From positions 1,302,001-1,366,000 of the forward strand of contig NZ_JACHMK010000001.1 of NCBI RefSeq assembly GCF_014208035.1: 64,000 nucleotides of DNA, read 5' to 3'. A program made the position numbers and the translations under genes. Shown piece after piece: positions 24,787-36,944 of this stretch (position 1 is the stretch's first letter; the number at the start of each line of letters is the position of its first letter). Under the pieces are notes generated by a model. The model made no database searches, was not told the origin of the DNA, and worked only from the letters and a program-made list of their open reading frames with translations. This DNA comes from Schaalia hyovaginalis. GTDB lineage: Bacteria > Actinomycetota > Actinomycetes > Actinomycetales > Actinomycetaceae.

Positions 24787-25619
24787 AGCTGCGAAGGATC
24801 GATTCCGAACTCGTGCGACGCGGCCTCGTGAAGTCGAGGACGCACGCGCAGGAGCTCATCACCGCCGGCCGCGTCAGACTCGACGGCGAGGTCGTCCTCA
24901 AGCCCGCGCGTCAGATGGACCCCGCGCAGGCCGTGGTCATCACGGGAAACGATGAAGTCGAGTACGTGTCCCGCGGCGCCCACAAGCTCGCGGGCGCCCT
25001 CGACGCACTCGGCGACGCGGGGCCGAAAGTCGCCGGACGCAGGTGCCTCGATGCGGGCGCCTCGACGGGCGGCTTCACCGATGTCCTCCTGCGCAGGGGA
25101 GCGGCATCGGTCGTCGCCGTCGACGTCGGCTACGGGCAGTTGGCATGGAGCCTCCAGTCCGACCCGAGGGTCGAAGTCCGTGACCGGACGAACGTGCGCA
25201 CGCTCAAAGCCGGGGACATCGAACCGGCTCCGGAGCTCGTCGTCGGGGACATGTCCTTCATCTCCCTTCAACTCGTCATCCCCGCCCTCGTCGATGCAGC
25301 CGCCGAAGACGCGGATTTCCTCCTCATGGTCAAGCCGCAGTTCGAGATCGGCAAGGACCGGCTCGGCCACGGCGGAGTCGTCAAGAACCCGGCGCATCAC
25401 GTGGAAACGGTCGAGGCAGTCGCGGGCTGCGCGATCCGCACAGGCCTCGACATCGTCGCTGTCGAGGCCTCGCCTCTGCCCGGTCCCTCCGGCAACGTCG
25501 AGTACTTCTTGCACATGCGCGCCTCCCATCCCGCTCCGATCGCCCACGAGGACCTGCATTCGCGTATCGTCGAAGCGGTGGAACGCGGTCCCGCCGGATC
25601 GGGGAAGGAAGAGAAATGA
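24783..25619 (+). CDS. tlyA: TlyA family rRNA (cytidine-2'-O)-methyltransferase
   Basis: 278 aa. It methylates the ribose of a cytidine in 16S rRNA and, in type II enzymes, also one in 23S rRNA; in mycobacteria loss gives capreomycin resistance. N-terminal S4 RNA-binding domain (VRRGLVKSRTHAQELITAGR, about 1-60) and an FtsJ-like Rossmann domain with the SAM loop CLDAGASTGGFTDVLLRRGA; MVKPQFE supplies the catalytic lysine. The N-terminal extension (MKLRRIDSELVRRG) suggests the type II form. GTG start, overlapping neighbours by four bases on both sides. Confidence 0.95.
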   Translation: MKLRRIDSELVRRGLVKSRTHAQELITAGRVRLDGEVVLKPARQMDPAQAVVITGNDEVEYVSRGAHKLAGALDALGDAGPKVAGRRCLDAGASTGGFTDVLLRRGAASVVAVDVGYGQLAWSLQSDPRVEVRDRTNVRTLKAGDIEPAPELVVGDMSFISLQLVIPALVDAAAEDADFLLMVKPQFEIGKDRLGHGGVVKNPAHHVETVEAVAGCAIRTGLDIVAVEASPLPGPSGNVEYFLHMRASHPAPIAHEDLHSRIVEAVERGPAGSGKEEK

Positions 25620-26464
25620 TCGCCACGGTGATGCTCGTACGGCATGTTCACCGTTCCGATGCGCTCATCGCCGCCGAGGTGATGGCGAGCGAACTACGGG
25701 CTCTCGGCGTCGACGTCCGGCACGAGGATCCGGATGCGGAAGCGGACTTCGTCCTCGCGATGGGCGGGGACGGGACCATCCTCGCTGCCGCGCATCACGC
25801 CCACCTGCGCAATGCGCCGCTCCTGGGAGTCAACGTCGGCCACATGGGTTTCCTCGCCGAGGCGACCGGCCAGGACCTCGCGCTCATCGCGCGCAGGATC
25901 GCGGGCGAGGACTTCCACATCGAAGAGCGCATGACCCTCGACGTGCAGGTCCGCGAACCCGATGGAAGCATCCGGAACGATTGGGCGCTCAACGAGGCGG
26001 TGGTCGTTCACACCGACGTCGCCCACCCGGTGCACGTCGCCCTCGCCGTCGACGGGCAGGACGTTTCGACCTACGGCGCCGACGGCATGATCATCGCGAC
26101 GCCGACCGGCTCGACCGCCTACTCCTTCTCCGCTGGCGGCCCCGTGGTCTGGCCCGATGCAGAGGCCGTCGTGCTCGCTCCTCTGGCCGCGCACGGCCTG
26201 TTCACGCGGCCGCTCGTTCTCGGACCGTCGGCCCTTCTCGAAGTGGCGGTGCTCGAAGAGAACTGGACGGACCCGGAGATGTGGTGCGACGGGCTGAGAA
26301 GAACCCCGCTCCCGGCGGGTTCGGTCGTCTCGACCCGGGTCGGTGCGCGCCCCGTGCGCCTCGTGCGCCTCGACGAGACCCCTTTCTCCGCGCGCCTCGT
26401 CGAAAGACTCAACCTCCCGGTCCGCGGATGGCGGTCCCGTCACCCACGAACGGGGCTCCGATGA
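25616..26464 (+). CDS. nadK: NAD kinase
   Basis: 282 aa. Makes NADP from NAD with ATP or polyphosphate. The GGDGT motif (MGGDGTILAAAH, about 44-55) is followed by GVNVGHMGFLAEA, the WALNEAVV segment and TPTGSTAYSFSAGGP, all diagnostic. Starts in the tlyA stop and overlaps recN by four bases. This tlyA-nadK-recN order is widely conserved in actinobacteria. Confidence 0.97.
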   Translation: MIATVMLVRHVHRSDALIAAEVMASELRALGVDVRHEDPDAEADFVLAMGGDGTILAAAHHAHLRNAPLLGVNVGHMGFLAEATGQDLALIARRIAGEDFHIEERMTLDVQVREPDGSIRNDWALNEAVVVHTDVAHPVHVALAVDGQDVSTYGADGMIIATPTGSTAYSFSAGGPVVWPDAEAVVLAPLAAHGLFTRPLVLGPSALLEVAVLEENWTDPEMWCDGLRRTPLPAGSVVSTRVGARPVRLVRLDETPFSARLVERLNLPVRGWRSRHPRTGLR

Positions 26465-28131
26465 TCACGCGGATCGAAATCTCAGGGATCGGCGTCATCG
26501 ACCGCGCCGAGCTCGACTTCGGAGAGGGACTCACCGTCCTGACGGGCGAGACCGGAGCGGGCAAGACGATGGTCCTCACATCGGTGGACCTCCTCCTGGG
26601 CGGCCGTGCGGATCCCGGCCTCGTCAGGACCGGCCACGAGAACGCGCAGGTCGACGGTTTCTTCACCGTCGATCCCTCCCAGGCGCAGACCGCGCAGGAC
26701 GAGGGCGGGCTCGTCGAGGACGGCGAGCTCATCGTCTCGCGGACGGTGCCGGCGCAGGGCCGATCCCGAGCGAGGCTCGGCGGCAGGCCCGTGCCCGCCT
26801 CGAGTCTGACTCGCGCCATCGCCCCGCTCATCACCGTGCACGGCCAGGCCGACCAGATCCGGCTCACCAGCCCGAACGCTCAACGCGCGCTCCTCGACTC
26901 CTCCGGCGATGCGCGCCATCGCGCCCTCATGGCCGAATACGCCGAACACTGGCGCGCGGCCGTCGCCCTCAAGAAGGAACTCGACGAGGCTCTCGCCGAT
27001 TCCTCGACCCGCGGCGCGCAAATCGATGAGCTGTCGAAAGCGCTGGAACTCATCGACGCGCTCGACATCCACGAGGGCGAAGACGAAGAACTGAGGATCG
27101 AGGCCCGGCGTCTGATGAGCGTCGAAGACCTCGGCCGCCTGATCGAAGCCGCCCGCACCGCGATTCAAGGCGCGGATGAGGAACCGGGGGCGGCCCGCCT
27201 CCTCCGCGAGTCCCTCGATCGTCTCGACGACGCGAAGCGGATGGACGAAGCGCTCGAGGAGACCGCCGCGCGCCTGCGTTCGATCGTCATCGATGCGCAG
27301 ACCCTCGCCGATGACCTCGCCGACTACGCGCGCACCCTCGATGCCGACCCCGCCCGCCTCTCCCAGGTGATGTCTCGCCGCCACGCCCTGAAGAACCTTC
27401 TCGAAGGACGCGCCTCGGATGCGACGGGGCTCCTGGAATGGGCCGATGAAGCGCGCGAGCGATTGGCCCGCCTGGTCGATCCCGACAAGGACCCCGAGAA
27501 GATCCGCGAGCGGCTGACGGACGCCCAGGCCCAGGTCATCGCGGCGGGCGAAAGGCTGACGGCGAGCCGAAAGCGCCTCGCGACCCGCCTCGCCGAAGCC
27601 GTCGGAGGCGAGCTCCAGGCGCTCGCGATGAAGGACGCGGCCCTGGAGATCCTCGTCGCGCCCTCGAAACCGAACTCCCACGGCCTCGACGAGGTGACGA
27701 TCCTCCTGCGCCCCCATCCGAGCGCGAATGCCCGCCCGCTCGGTCAAGGCGCATCGGGCGGCGAACTCTCGAGGATCATGCTCGCCCTCGAAGTGGTCCT
27801 CGGCGAGGGCGACGAAGCGACGACTTTCATCTTCGACGAAGTCGATGCGGGCATCGGCGGGCGCACCGCGACGGAAGTCGGCGCGCGCCTCGCAGCCCTG
27901 GCGAAGAAGCGCCAGGTCCTCGTCGTCACCCACCTGCCCCAAGTCGCGGTCTTCGCCTCGACGCACCTCGTCGTGAGCAAGCAGGAGGGAACGACGCGAG
28001 TGGTCAAGGTCGAGGGGGCCGAGCGCGAGGCCGAATTGACGCGCATGATGGGTGGAGATCCTCACTCCCCGGCGGCACGCCGACACGCCATCGAGGTCCT
28101 GACCTCGGCCGTGCCACAATCGAAGGGATGA
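26461..28131 (+). CDS. recN: DNA repair protein RecN
   Basis: 556 aa SMC-like ATPase for double-strand-break repair. Walker A GETGAGKTMVL near the N-terminus (residues 31-41), a long coiled-coil middle with a central break (about 150-370), signature GASGGELSRIMLALEVVL and Walker B FIFDEVDAGIGG. Start at 26461 (MITRIEISGIGVIDRAEL) overlaps nadK; the much longer upstream open frame is not coding. No LexA box is visible before the operon, so RecN here may not be SOS-induced unless an internal promoter exists. Confidence 0.96.
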   Translation: MITRIEISGIGVIDRAELDFGEGLTVLTGETGAGKTMVLTSVDLLLGGRADPGLVRTGHENAQVDGFFTVDPSQAQTAQDEGGLVEDGELIVSRTVPAQGRSRARLGGRPVPASSLTRAIAPLITVHGQADQIRLTSPNAQRALLDSSGDARHRALMAEYAEHWRAAVALKKELDEALADSSTRGAQIDELSKALELIDALDIHEGEDEELRIEARRLMSVEDLGRLIEAARTAIQGADEEPGAARLLRESLDRLDDAKRMDEALEETAARLRSIVIDAQTLADDLADYARTLDADPARLSQVMSRRHALKNLLEGRASDATGLLEWADEARERLARLVDPDKDPEKIRERLTDAQAQVIAAGERLTASRKRLATRLAEAVGGELQALAMKDAALEILVAPSKPNSHGLDEVTILLRPHPSANARPLGQGASGGELSRIMLALEVVLGEGDEATTFIFDEVDAGIGGRTATEVGARLAALAKKRQVLVVTHLPQVAVFASTHLVVSKQEGTTRVVKVEGAEREAELTRMMGGDPHSPAARRHAIEVLTSAVPQSKG

Positions 28132-29309
28132 TGGACGAACTCAACGCACCCGGCGCCCCAGGCGCGGATCTTCGCTCTCGCGCGCGCGTCGACGGCAGGA
28201 TCAGGACCCTTGTGACGCGCCTCGAAGCGGGCGAGATCGCGGTCATCGATCAGCTCGACCTCGACCGCGCCTCGGCGCATGCACTCGTGTCCGCGCGCCC
28301 CAGCGCCGTATTGAATGCGGCCCCCTCGACCTCCGGCAGGCATCAAGTCCTCGGCCCGAAGATCCTGCTCGATGCCGGCATCCCCGTCATCGATGATCTC
28401 GGGCCCGACATCATGTCGGTGCGCGAGGGCCAGACGCTCGAGATCCGCGGATCCGAGGTGCGGCGCGACGGCGTCGTCATCGCCTCGGGTCGCAGGCTCG
28501 ATCCGAGCGACCTCGAACGCGACGAACGGGAACTGCGACGCACGATCTCCACGCAGATCGGATCCTTCGCCGCGACGATCGACGAATACCTGGCGCTCGA
28601 CGGGGCCGTGCTCCGGGGCGAAGGCGTCCCCGCCTACTCCGCGCAGATCGCTTCCCGCCCCGTCCTGCTCGTCCTCGACGATGCGCGGGCCGAATCGGAT
28701 CTCGCGCGCGCCAAGCGCTGGATCGCGGATGCCGCCCCCTACGTCATCGGGGTCGATGCGGGCGCCAATATCGCCGCGAAATCCGGGTGCATGCCGGATC
28801 TCGTCGTCGGGGACGCGGACCGGATCGACGAGAAGCCGCTGCGCAGGGCGAAGCACAGGGTCGTGCGGCGCGGACACAACGGGCTCGCGCCGGGGCGCGA
28901 ACGCCTCGATCGCATGGGGCTCTCCTGCGCGGAGGTCGAGATGTCGGGGACGAGCGAAGACGCGGCGATCCTCGTCGCCACGCATTCGGGCGCGACCTCG
29001 ATCGTCGTCGCCGGCGGGCGCCATGACCTCGATGACTTCGTCGACCGCGGCCGATCGGCGATGGCGCCGTCCTTCTTCTCCCGGCTCGCCGCCGGTGATG
29101 CGCTCATCTCCGCCCGCGCCGTCGCGGCGACGCACCGTCCGAGAATCGGCGGGGGGTGGCTCGCCGTACTGCTCCTCGCCATGCTCGCCTGCCTGGGCGC
29201 CGCCCTGTGGTCGACCCCCTGGGGACACGACCTGTTCACCTCGATCATCACCCGGGCGAATCCTTTCGCCGCCGCCACTGATCCCGGGTCCTGGTCGGGG
29301 CTCGTCTGA
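28128..29309 (+). CDS. steA: SteA-like cytokinetic protein (Rv1697 family)
   Basis: 393 aa. The body resembles the SteA family, a thiamine-pyrophosphokinase-like fold (PYVIGVDAGANIAAKSGCMP, DLVVGDADRI) without an established catalytic role. A single membrane span near the C-terminus (WLAVLLLAMLACLGAALWST, about 342-362) leaves a short outside tail. In Corynebacterium SteA and SteB act together in cell division and sensitivity to wall-active agents. It starts in the recN stop and is followed by steB after ten bases. Assignment rests on the fold-like motifs, the C-terminal span and the paired context. Confidence 0.85.
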   Translation: MMDELNAPGAPGADLRSRARVDGRIRTLVTRLEAGEIAVIDQLDLDRASAHALVSARPSAVLNAAPSTSGRHQVLGPKILLDAGIPVIDDLGPDIMSVREGQTLEIRGSEVRRDGVVIASGRRLDPSDLERDERELRRTISTQIGSFAATIDEYLALDGAVLRGEGVPAYSAQIASRPVLLVLDDARAESDLARAKRWIADAAPYVIGVDAGANIAAKSGCMPDLVVGDADRIDEKPLRRAKHRVVRRGHNGLAPGRERLDRMGLSCAEVEMSGTSEDAAILVATHSGATSIVVAGGRHDLDDFVDRGRSAMAPSFFSRLAAGDALISARAVAATHRPRIGGGWLAVLLLAMLACLGAALWSTPWGHDLFTSIITRANPFAAATDPGSWSGLV

Positions 29310-29319
29310 GGAGTAGTCC

Positions 29320-32680
<3,361 letters not shown>

Positions 32681-32782
32681 GCGGGGTGGGATCTCACTCA
32701 CCATGCAATTTTGTGAAGCGGAACGTGCGTAAAACGGCGTAAACTCTGATCGTTCAAACGTGGAGAGATGATCGGAGGCGCT

Positions 32783-33496
32783 GTGTCAGACCAACCGGAC
32801 GCGTGCACCCGTGAACAGGTCCTCGACCTCATCGTCGAAAAGGGTCCGGTGACGGCGAGCGTCATCGCGCGGATCCTCAACCTGACCACGGCCGCGGTGC
32901 GGCGCCACATCACGATCCTCCTCGACTCCGAGGAGATCGAGGAGCACGAACCGACAGTCGCCGGCAAGCGCGGAAGAGGACGTCCCGCGCGGCACTACGT
33001 CGCCAGTCGCGGCGCCCACGCCCGCCTTGCCGAAGGCTATTCCGAACTCGCCGTGAAAGCCCTGGGCTACCTCGGGCAGGTCGGCGGGAAAGACGCCGTA
33101 GAAGCCTTCGCCGCGGCTCGTTCTCGGGAGATCGAGAGGCGTTACGCGCCGATTGTCCGCGATGCCGGCACGGATCCCAAGATCCGGGCCCAGGCGCTCG
33201 CCGACGCTCTCACCCAGGACGGCTACGCCGCCACGGTCAGGGAGATCGGCCCGAACGGTTTCGCCGTGCAGCTCTGCCAGGGGCATTGTCCGATCCAAGA
33301 GGTCGCCGATGACTTCCCGCAGCTCTGCGAGGCCGAAACCAGGGCCTTCTCCCGACTCCTCGACGTTCACGTCCAACGCCTGGCCACGCTCGCCGGTGGT
33401 GAACACGTGTGCACGACCCACATCCCCGTGGCCGTCCCGGTGATCCACCCGGCGACCCGAGCGGCGCTGCATTCGCAGTCCCGCTCCCAGAATTGA
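32783..33496 (+). CDS. sufR: SufR-type Fe-S-sensing transcriptional regulator
   Basis: 237 aa from the GTG at 32783. N-terminal winged helix (EQVLDLIVEKGPVTASVIAR; TTAAVRRHITILLDSEEIEE, about 11-60) with a basic GKRGRGRPARHY wing. Cysteines 165, 169, 182 and 210 form C-x3-C-x12-C-x27-C, the arrangement I recall for mycobacterial SufR, which holds an Fe-S cluster and represses the suf operon. GGAGG lies four bases before the GTG; an ATG at 32768 would add five residues but has its GGAG too close. It heads sufBDCSUT, 17 bases before sufB. Confidence 0.9.
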   Translation: MSDQPDACTREQVLDLIVEKGPVTASVIARILNLTTAAVRRHITILLDSEEIEEHEPTVAGKRGRGRPARHYVASRGAHARLAEGYSELAVKALGYLGQVGGKDAVEAFAAARSREIERRYAPIVRDAGTDPKIRAQALADALTQDGYAATVREIGPNGFAVQLCQGHCPIQEVADDFPQLCEAETRAFSRLLDVHVQRLATLAGGEHVCTTHIPVAVPVIHPATRAALHSQSRSQN

Positions 33497-33513
33497 TGAG
33501 AGGCTGAAGATAT

Positions 33514-34962
33514 ATGACCCAGTCACCGCAGGTCGCAGACCTCGATGACCGTCCATTGACCGATGACGAGATCATCGAGTCGATCGGCGTTTACGAGTAC
33601 GGATGGCGCGACAACGACGACTACTCCAAGGACGCCGAGTACGGGATCAACGCGGACGTCGTCCGCTCGATCTCGGCGCACAAGGGCGAACCGGAGTGGA
33701 TGCTCGAACGCCGCCTCAAGGCGCTCGAGATCTTCGACCGCAAGCCCATGCCGACCTGGGGCCCGGACCTGTCGGGCATCGACTTCGACGCCTTCAAGTA
33801 CTACGTCAATCCGACGGATCGGCAGGTGAAGGACTGGCAGGACCTCCCCGAGGCGATCCGCACCACCTACGACCGCCTCGGCATCCCCGAGGCCGAGAAG
33901 AACCGCCTCGTGGCGGGCGTCGCCGCCCAGTACGAGTCCGAGGTCGTCTACCAGCAGATCCAGGAGGATCTCGAACGCCAGGGCGTCATCTTCCTCGACA
34001 CGGACACCGGCCTCAAGGAGCATCCGGAGATCTTCCAGGAATACTTCGGCAAGGCCGTCCCCTCCGGCGACAACAAGTTCTCCGCCCTCAACACCGCCGC
34101 ATGGTCGGGCGGCTCCTTCGTCTACGTGCCGCCGGGCGTGCACGTGAACATCCCGCTCCAGGCCTACTTCCGGATCAACACCGAGGCGCTGGGCCAGTTC
34201 GAGCGGACGCTCATCATCGCCGATGAGGGCTCCTACGTGCACTACGTCGAGGGCTGCACGGCGCCGATCTACGACGAGAACTCCCTCCACTCGGGCGTCA
34301 TCGAGATCTTCGTGAAGAAGGGCGCCCGCGTCCGCTACACGACCATCCAGAACTGGTCGACGAACGTCCTCAACCTCGTCACGCAGCGCGCGGTCGTCGA
34401 AGAGGGCGGCACGATGGAATGGGTTGACGGCAACATGGGCGCCGCGATCACGATGAAGTACCCCGCCTGCTACCTCATGGGCGAGCACGCCCGGGGCGAA
34501 ACGCTCTCCATCGGCTTCGCAGGCCCGGGCCAGCATCAGGACACGGGCGCCAAGATGGTTCACATGGCGCCGCACACCTCGTCCTCGATCGTCTCGAAGT
34601 CGGTGTCCCGCGGAGGCGGGCGCACCTCCTACCGCGGACTCGTCAGGGTCAATTCGAGGGCGCGGCATTCCAAGTCGAACGTCCTGTGCGACGCGCTCCT
34701 CGTCGACAAGGTCTCGCGGACCGACACCTACCCCTATGTCGATGTGCGCACCGACGACGTCGAGATGGGGCACGAGGCGACCGTTTCGAAGGTCTCCGCG
34801 GATCAGCTCTTCTACCTCATGAGTCGCGGCCTCGATGAGAACGAGGCGATGGCGATGATCGTGCGCGGCTTCGTCGAGCCGATCGCCAAGGAGCTCCCCA
34901 TGGAGTACGCCCTCGAGCTCAACCGCCTCATCGAACTGCAGATGGAAGGATCTGTCGGCTGA
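33514..34962 (+). CDS. sufB: Fe-S cluster assembly scaffold SufB
   Basis: 482 aa. Beta-helix scaffold of the SufBC2D complex in the cytoplasm, on which sulfur and iron are assembled. Conserved blocks: SGGSFVYVPPGVHVNIPLQA, YVHYVEGCTAPIYD with a conserved Cys, and the C-terminal YPYVDVRTDDVEMGHEATVS and QLFYLMSRG. Length is normal. ATG at 33514 with GAGAGG a short distance upstream. Its stop is one base from sufD, so the two subunits are translationally coupled. Confidence 0.97.
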   Translation: MTQSPQVADLDDRPLTDDEIIESIGVYEYGWRDNDDYSKDAEYGINADVVRSISAHKGEPEWMLERRLKALEIFDRKPMPTWGPDLSGIDFDAFKYYVNPTDRQVKDWQDLPEAIRTTYDRLGIPEAEKNRLVAGVAAQYESEVVYQQIQEDLERQGVIFLDTDTGLKEHPEIFQEYFGKAVPSGDNKFSALNTAAWSGGSFVYVPPGVHVNIPLQAYFRINTEALGQFERTLIIADEGSYVHYVEGCTAPIYDENSLHSGVIEIFVKKGARVRYTTIQNWSTNVLNLVTQRAVVEEGGTMEWVDGNMGAAITMKYPACYLMGEHARGETLSIGFAGPGQHQDTGAKMVHMAPHTSSSIVSKSVSRGGGRTSYRGLVRVNSRARHSKSNVLCDALLVDKVSRTDTYPYVDVRTDDVEMGHEATVSKVSADQLFYLMSRGLDENEAMAMIVRGFVEPIAKELPMEYALELNRLIELQMEGSVG

Positions 34963-34963
34963 T

Positions 34964-36142
34964 ATGACGACTGAATACGCAATGCCCGCACCGCATTCCC
35001 ACGGCGCAGTCGACAAGGGCGGGCACGCCTCCAGGGCCGACCGGCCGACATCCTTCGACCTCGACGCGATCCCCGTTCCGGGCGGGCGCGAGGAGGATTG
35101 GCGATTCACGCCCATGCGCCGGATCGAGAAGCTGTTCGAGACGGGCAACTACGCCGAGGGCGACGCGCCGCTGCGCGTCCAGGCGCCCGAGGGCGTGCTC
35201 GTCGAAAAGGCCGACCGCCGGGATCCGCGCCTGGGCACCGTGCTCGCCCCCGGCGACCGCACCGCCGTCGTCGCGTGGAACGCATTCGAGAACTCGACCG
35301 TGGTCGCGGTTCCGAAGGGCGCCGTCATCACCGAGCCGATCCGCATCGAGATCGACGCCGTCGAGGGCGTGCGCGCCCAGCATCTGCGGATCGAGGTCGG
35401 TGAACTCGCCGAGGCGACCATCATCCTCACCCATCGCGGGAGCGCCGGGGCGGCTCTCAACCAGACCGTGGAGTTCAGCGCGGGAGACGCCTCGAAGGCG
35501 ACGCTCGTCTCGATCCAGGAATGGGACGACACGGTCCTGCACGCCTCGAATCACCGTCTCTCGCTCGGCAAGGACGCGAAGTTCACCCACATCGTCGTCA
35601 CCTTCGGCGGCGACCTCGTGCGCATCAGCTCCGACACGGACTTCAGGGGCACCGGTGGCGAGCTCACCATGCTCGGCCTCTACTTCGTCGACGCCGACCA
35701 GCATCTCGAGCACCGCGTCTTCGTCGATCACTCCCAGCCGAACTGCTACTCGCGCGTCACCTACAAGGGAGCCCTCCAGGGCCAGGACGCGCACGCGGTC
35801 TGGATCGGCGACTGCCTCATCCGCGAAACGGCCGACGACACGGACACTTACGAGCTCAACCGCAACCTCGTGCTCACCGAGGGCGCGAAGGCCGATTCGG
35901 TGCCGAACCTCGAGATCGAGAACGGCGAGATCAAGGGGGCGGGCCACGCCTCGGCGACGGGCCGCTTCGACGACGAGCAGCTCTTCTACCTCATGAGCCG
36001 CGGCGTCTCAGAAGCCGATGCGCGCCGCCTGGTGGTGCGCGGCTTCTTCGCCGAGCTCATCAACCAGATCGGCGTCCCCGAGGTGGTCGATCACCTCATG
36101 GAGTCCGTCGAAGCCGAACTCGCCAAGTCCCGAACCATCTGA
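34964..36142 (+). CDS. sufD: Fe-S cluster assembly protein SufD
   Basis: 392 aa. Paralogue and partner of SufB; it shares the C-terminal half (YSRVTYKGALQGQDAHAVWI; QLFYLMSRGVSEADARRLVV) and probably contributes to iron acquisition. The N-terminal part is more variable (PVPGGREEDWRFTPMRRIEK), as usual in the family. Follows sufB after one base. The gap to sufC is 52 bases and carries a strong AGGAGGA ribosome site, which may raise SufC production for the 1:2:1 complex. Confidence 0.96.
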   Translation: MTTEYAMPAPHSHGAVDKGGHASRADRPTSFDLDAIPVPGGREEDWRFTPMRRIEKLFETGNYAEGDAPLRVQAPEGVLVEKADRRDPRLGTVLAPGDRTAVVAWNAFENSTVVAVPKGAVITEPIRIEIDAVEGVRAQHLRIEVGELAEATIILTHRGSAGAALNQTVEFSAGDASKATLVSIQEWDDTVLHASNHRLSLGKDAKFTHIVVTFGGDLVRISSDTDFRGTGGELTMLGLYFVDADQHLEHRVFVDHSQPNCYSRVTYKGALQGQDAHAVWIGDCLIRETADDTDTYELNRNLVLTEGAKADSVPNLEIENGEIKGAGHASATGRFDDEQLFYLMSRGVSEADARRLVVRGFFAELINQIGVPEVVDHLMESVEAELAKSRTI

Positions 36143-36194
36143 GCCGCGAAGGCCAGCAACGACCACCCGGCTCGAGCCGGAAGCAGGAGGAACA

Positions 36195-36944
36195 ATGTCG
36201 ACCCTGAAAATCTCGGATCTCCACGTCACCGTCGAAACGGCCGACGGCCCCAAGGAGATCCTCAAGGGCGTGAATCTTACGATCAATTCCGGTGAGGTCC
36301 ACGCGATCATGGGCCCGAACGGTTCGGGCAAGTCCACTCTCGCCTACGCCCTCGCCGGTCACCCGGCCTACGAGATCACGCAGGGCGAGGCGTGGCTCGA
36401 CGACCGGCTCATCACGGAGATGAGCGTCGATGAGCGCGCCAAGGCCGGCCTTTTCCTCGCGATGCAGTACCCGGTCGAGGTCGCGGGAGTCTCGGTCTCG
36501 AACTTCCTGCGCACGGCGAAGACCGCGATCGACGGCGAGGCGCCCCAGATCCGCCAGTGGGTCAAGGACGTCAAATCCTCCATGGACAAGCTCCGCATGG
36601 ATTCCGACTTCGCCGAGCGCGATGTGAACGTCGGCTTCTCCGGCGGTGAGAAGAAGCGCCTCGAGATCCTCCAGATGGAGCTGCTGCGGCCCTCCTTCGC
36701 GGTCCTCGACGAGACCGATTCCGGCCTCGACGTCGATGCGCTGCGCATCGTCTCCGAGGGCGTGAACCGCGTTCATGACGAGACCGGTTGCGGCGTCATG
36801 CTCATCACGCACTACACGCGGATCCTGCGCTACATCAAGCCCAGTCACGTCCACGTCTTCGTGGCGGGGCGCGTCGTCGCCGAGGGCGGGCCCGAGCTCG
36901 CCGATCAACTCGAGGACGAGGGCTACGACAAGTACCTCGGGTGA
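36195..36944 (+). CDS. sufC: Fe-S cluster assembly ATPase SufC
   Basis: 249 aa soluble ABC ATPase that drives the SufBC2D scaffold. Walker A GPNGSGKSTL (about 37-46), signature FSGGEKKRLEIL, Walker B FAVLDETDSGLD and the switch His in LITHYTRI. No membrane segments, as expected. The start is fixed by GCAGGAGGAACA directly upstream. The stop overlaps the proposed GTG start of sufS. Confidence 0.97.
   Translation: MSTLKISDLHVTVETADGPKEILKGVNLTINSGEVHAIMGPNGSGKSTLAYALAGHPAYEITQGEAWLDDRLITEMSVDERAKAGLFLAMQYPVEVAGVSVSNFLRTAKTAIDGEAPQIRQWVKDVKSSMDKLRMDSDFAERDVNVGFSGGEKKRLEILQMELLRPSFAVLDETDSGLDVDALRIVSEGVNRVHDETGCGVMLITHYTRILRYIKPSHVHVFVAGRVVAEGGPELADQLEDEGYDKYLG

Noticed and set aside
26400..26470. 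SOS control of recN
   Set aside because: No GAAC-N4-GTTC palindrome was found before recN or at the operon promoter.
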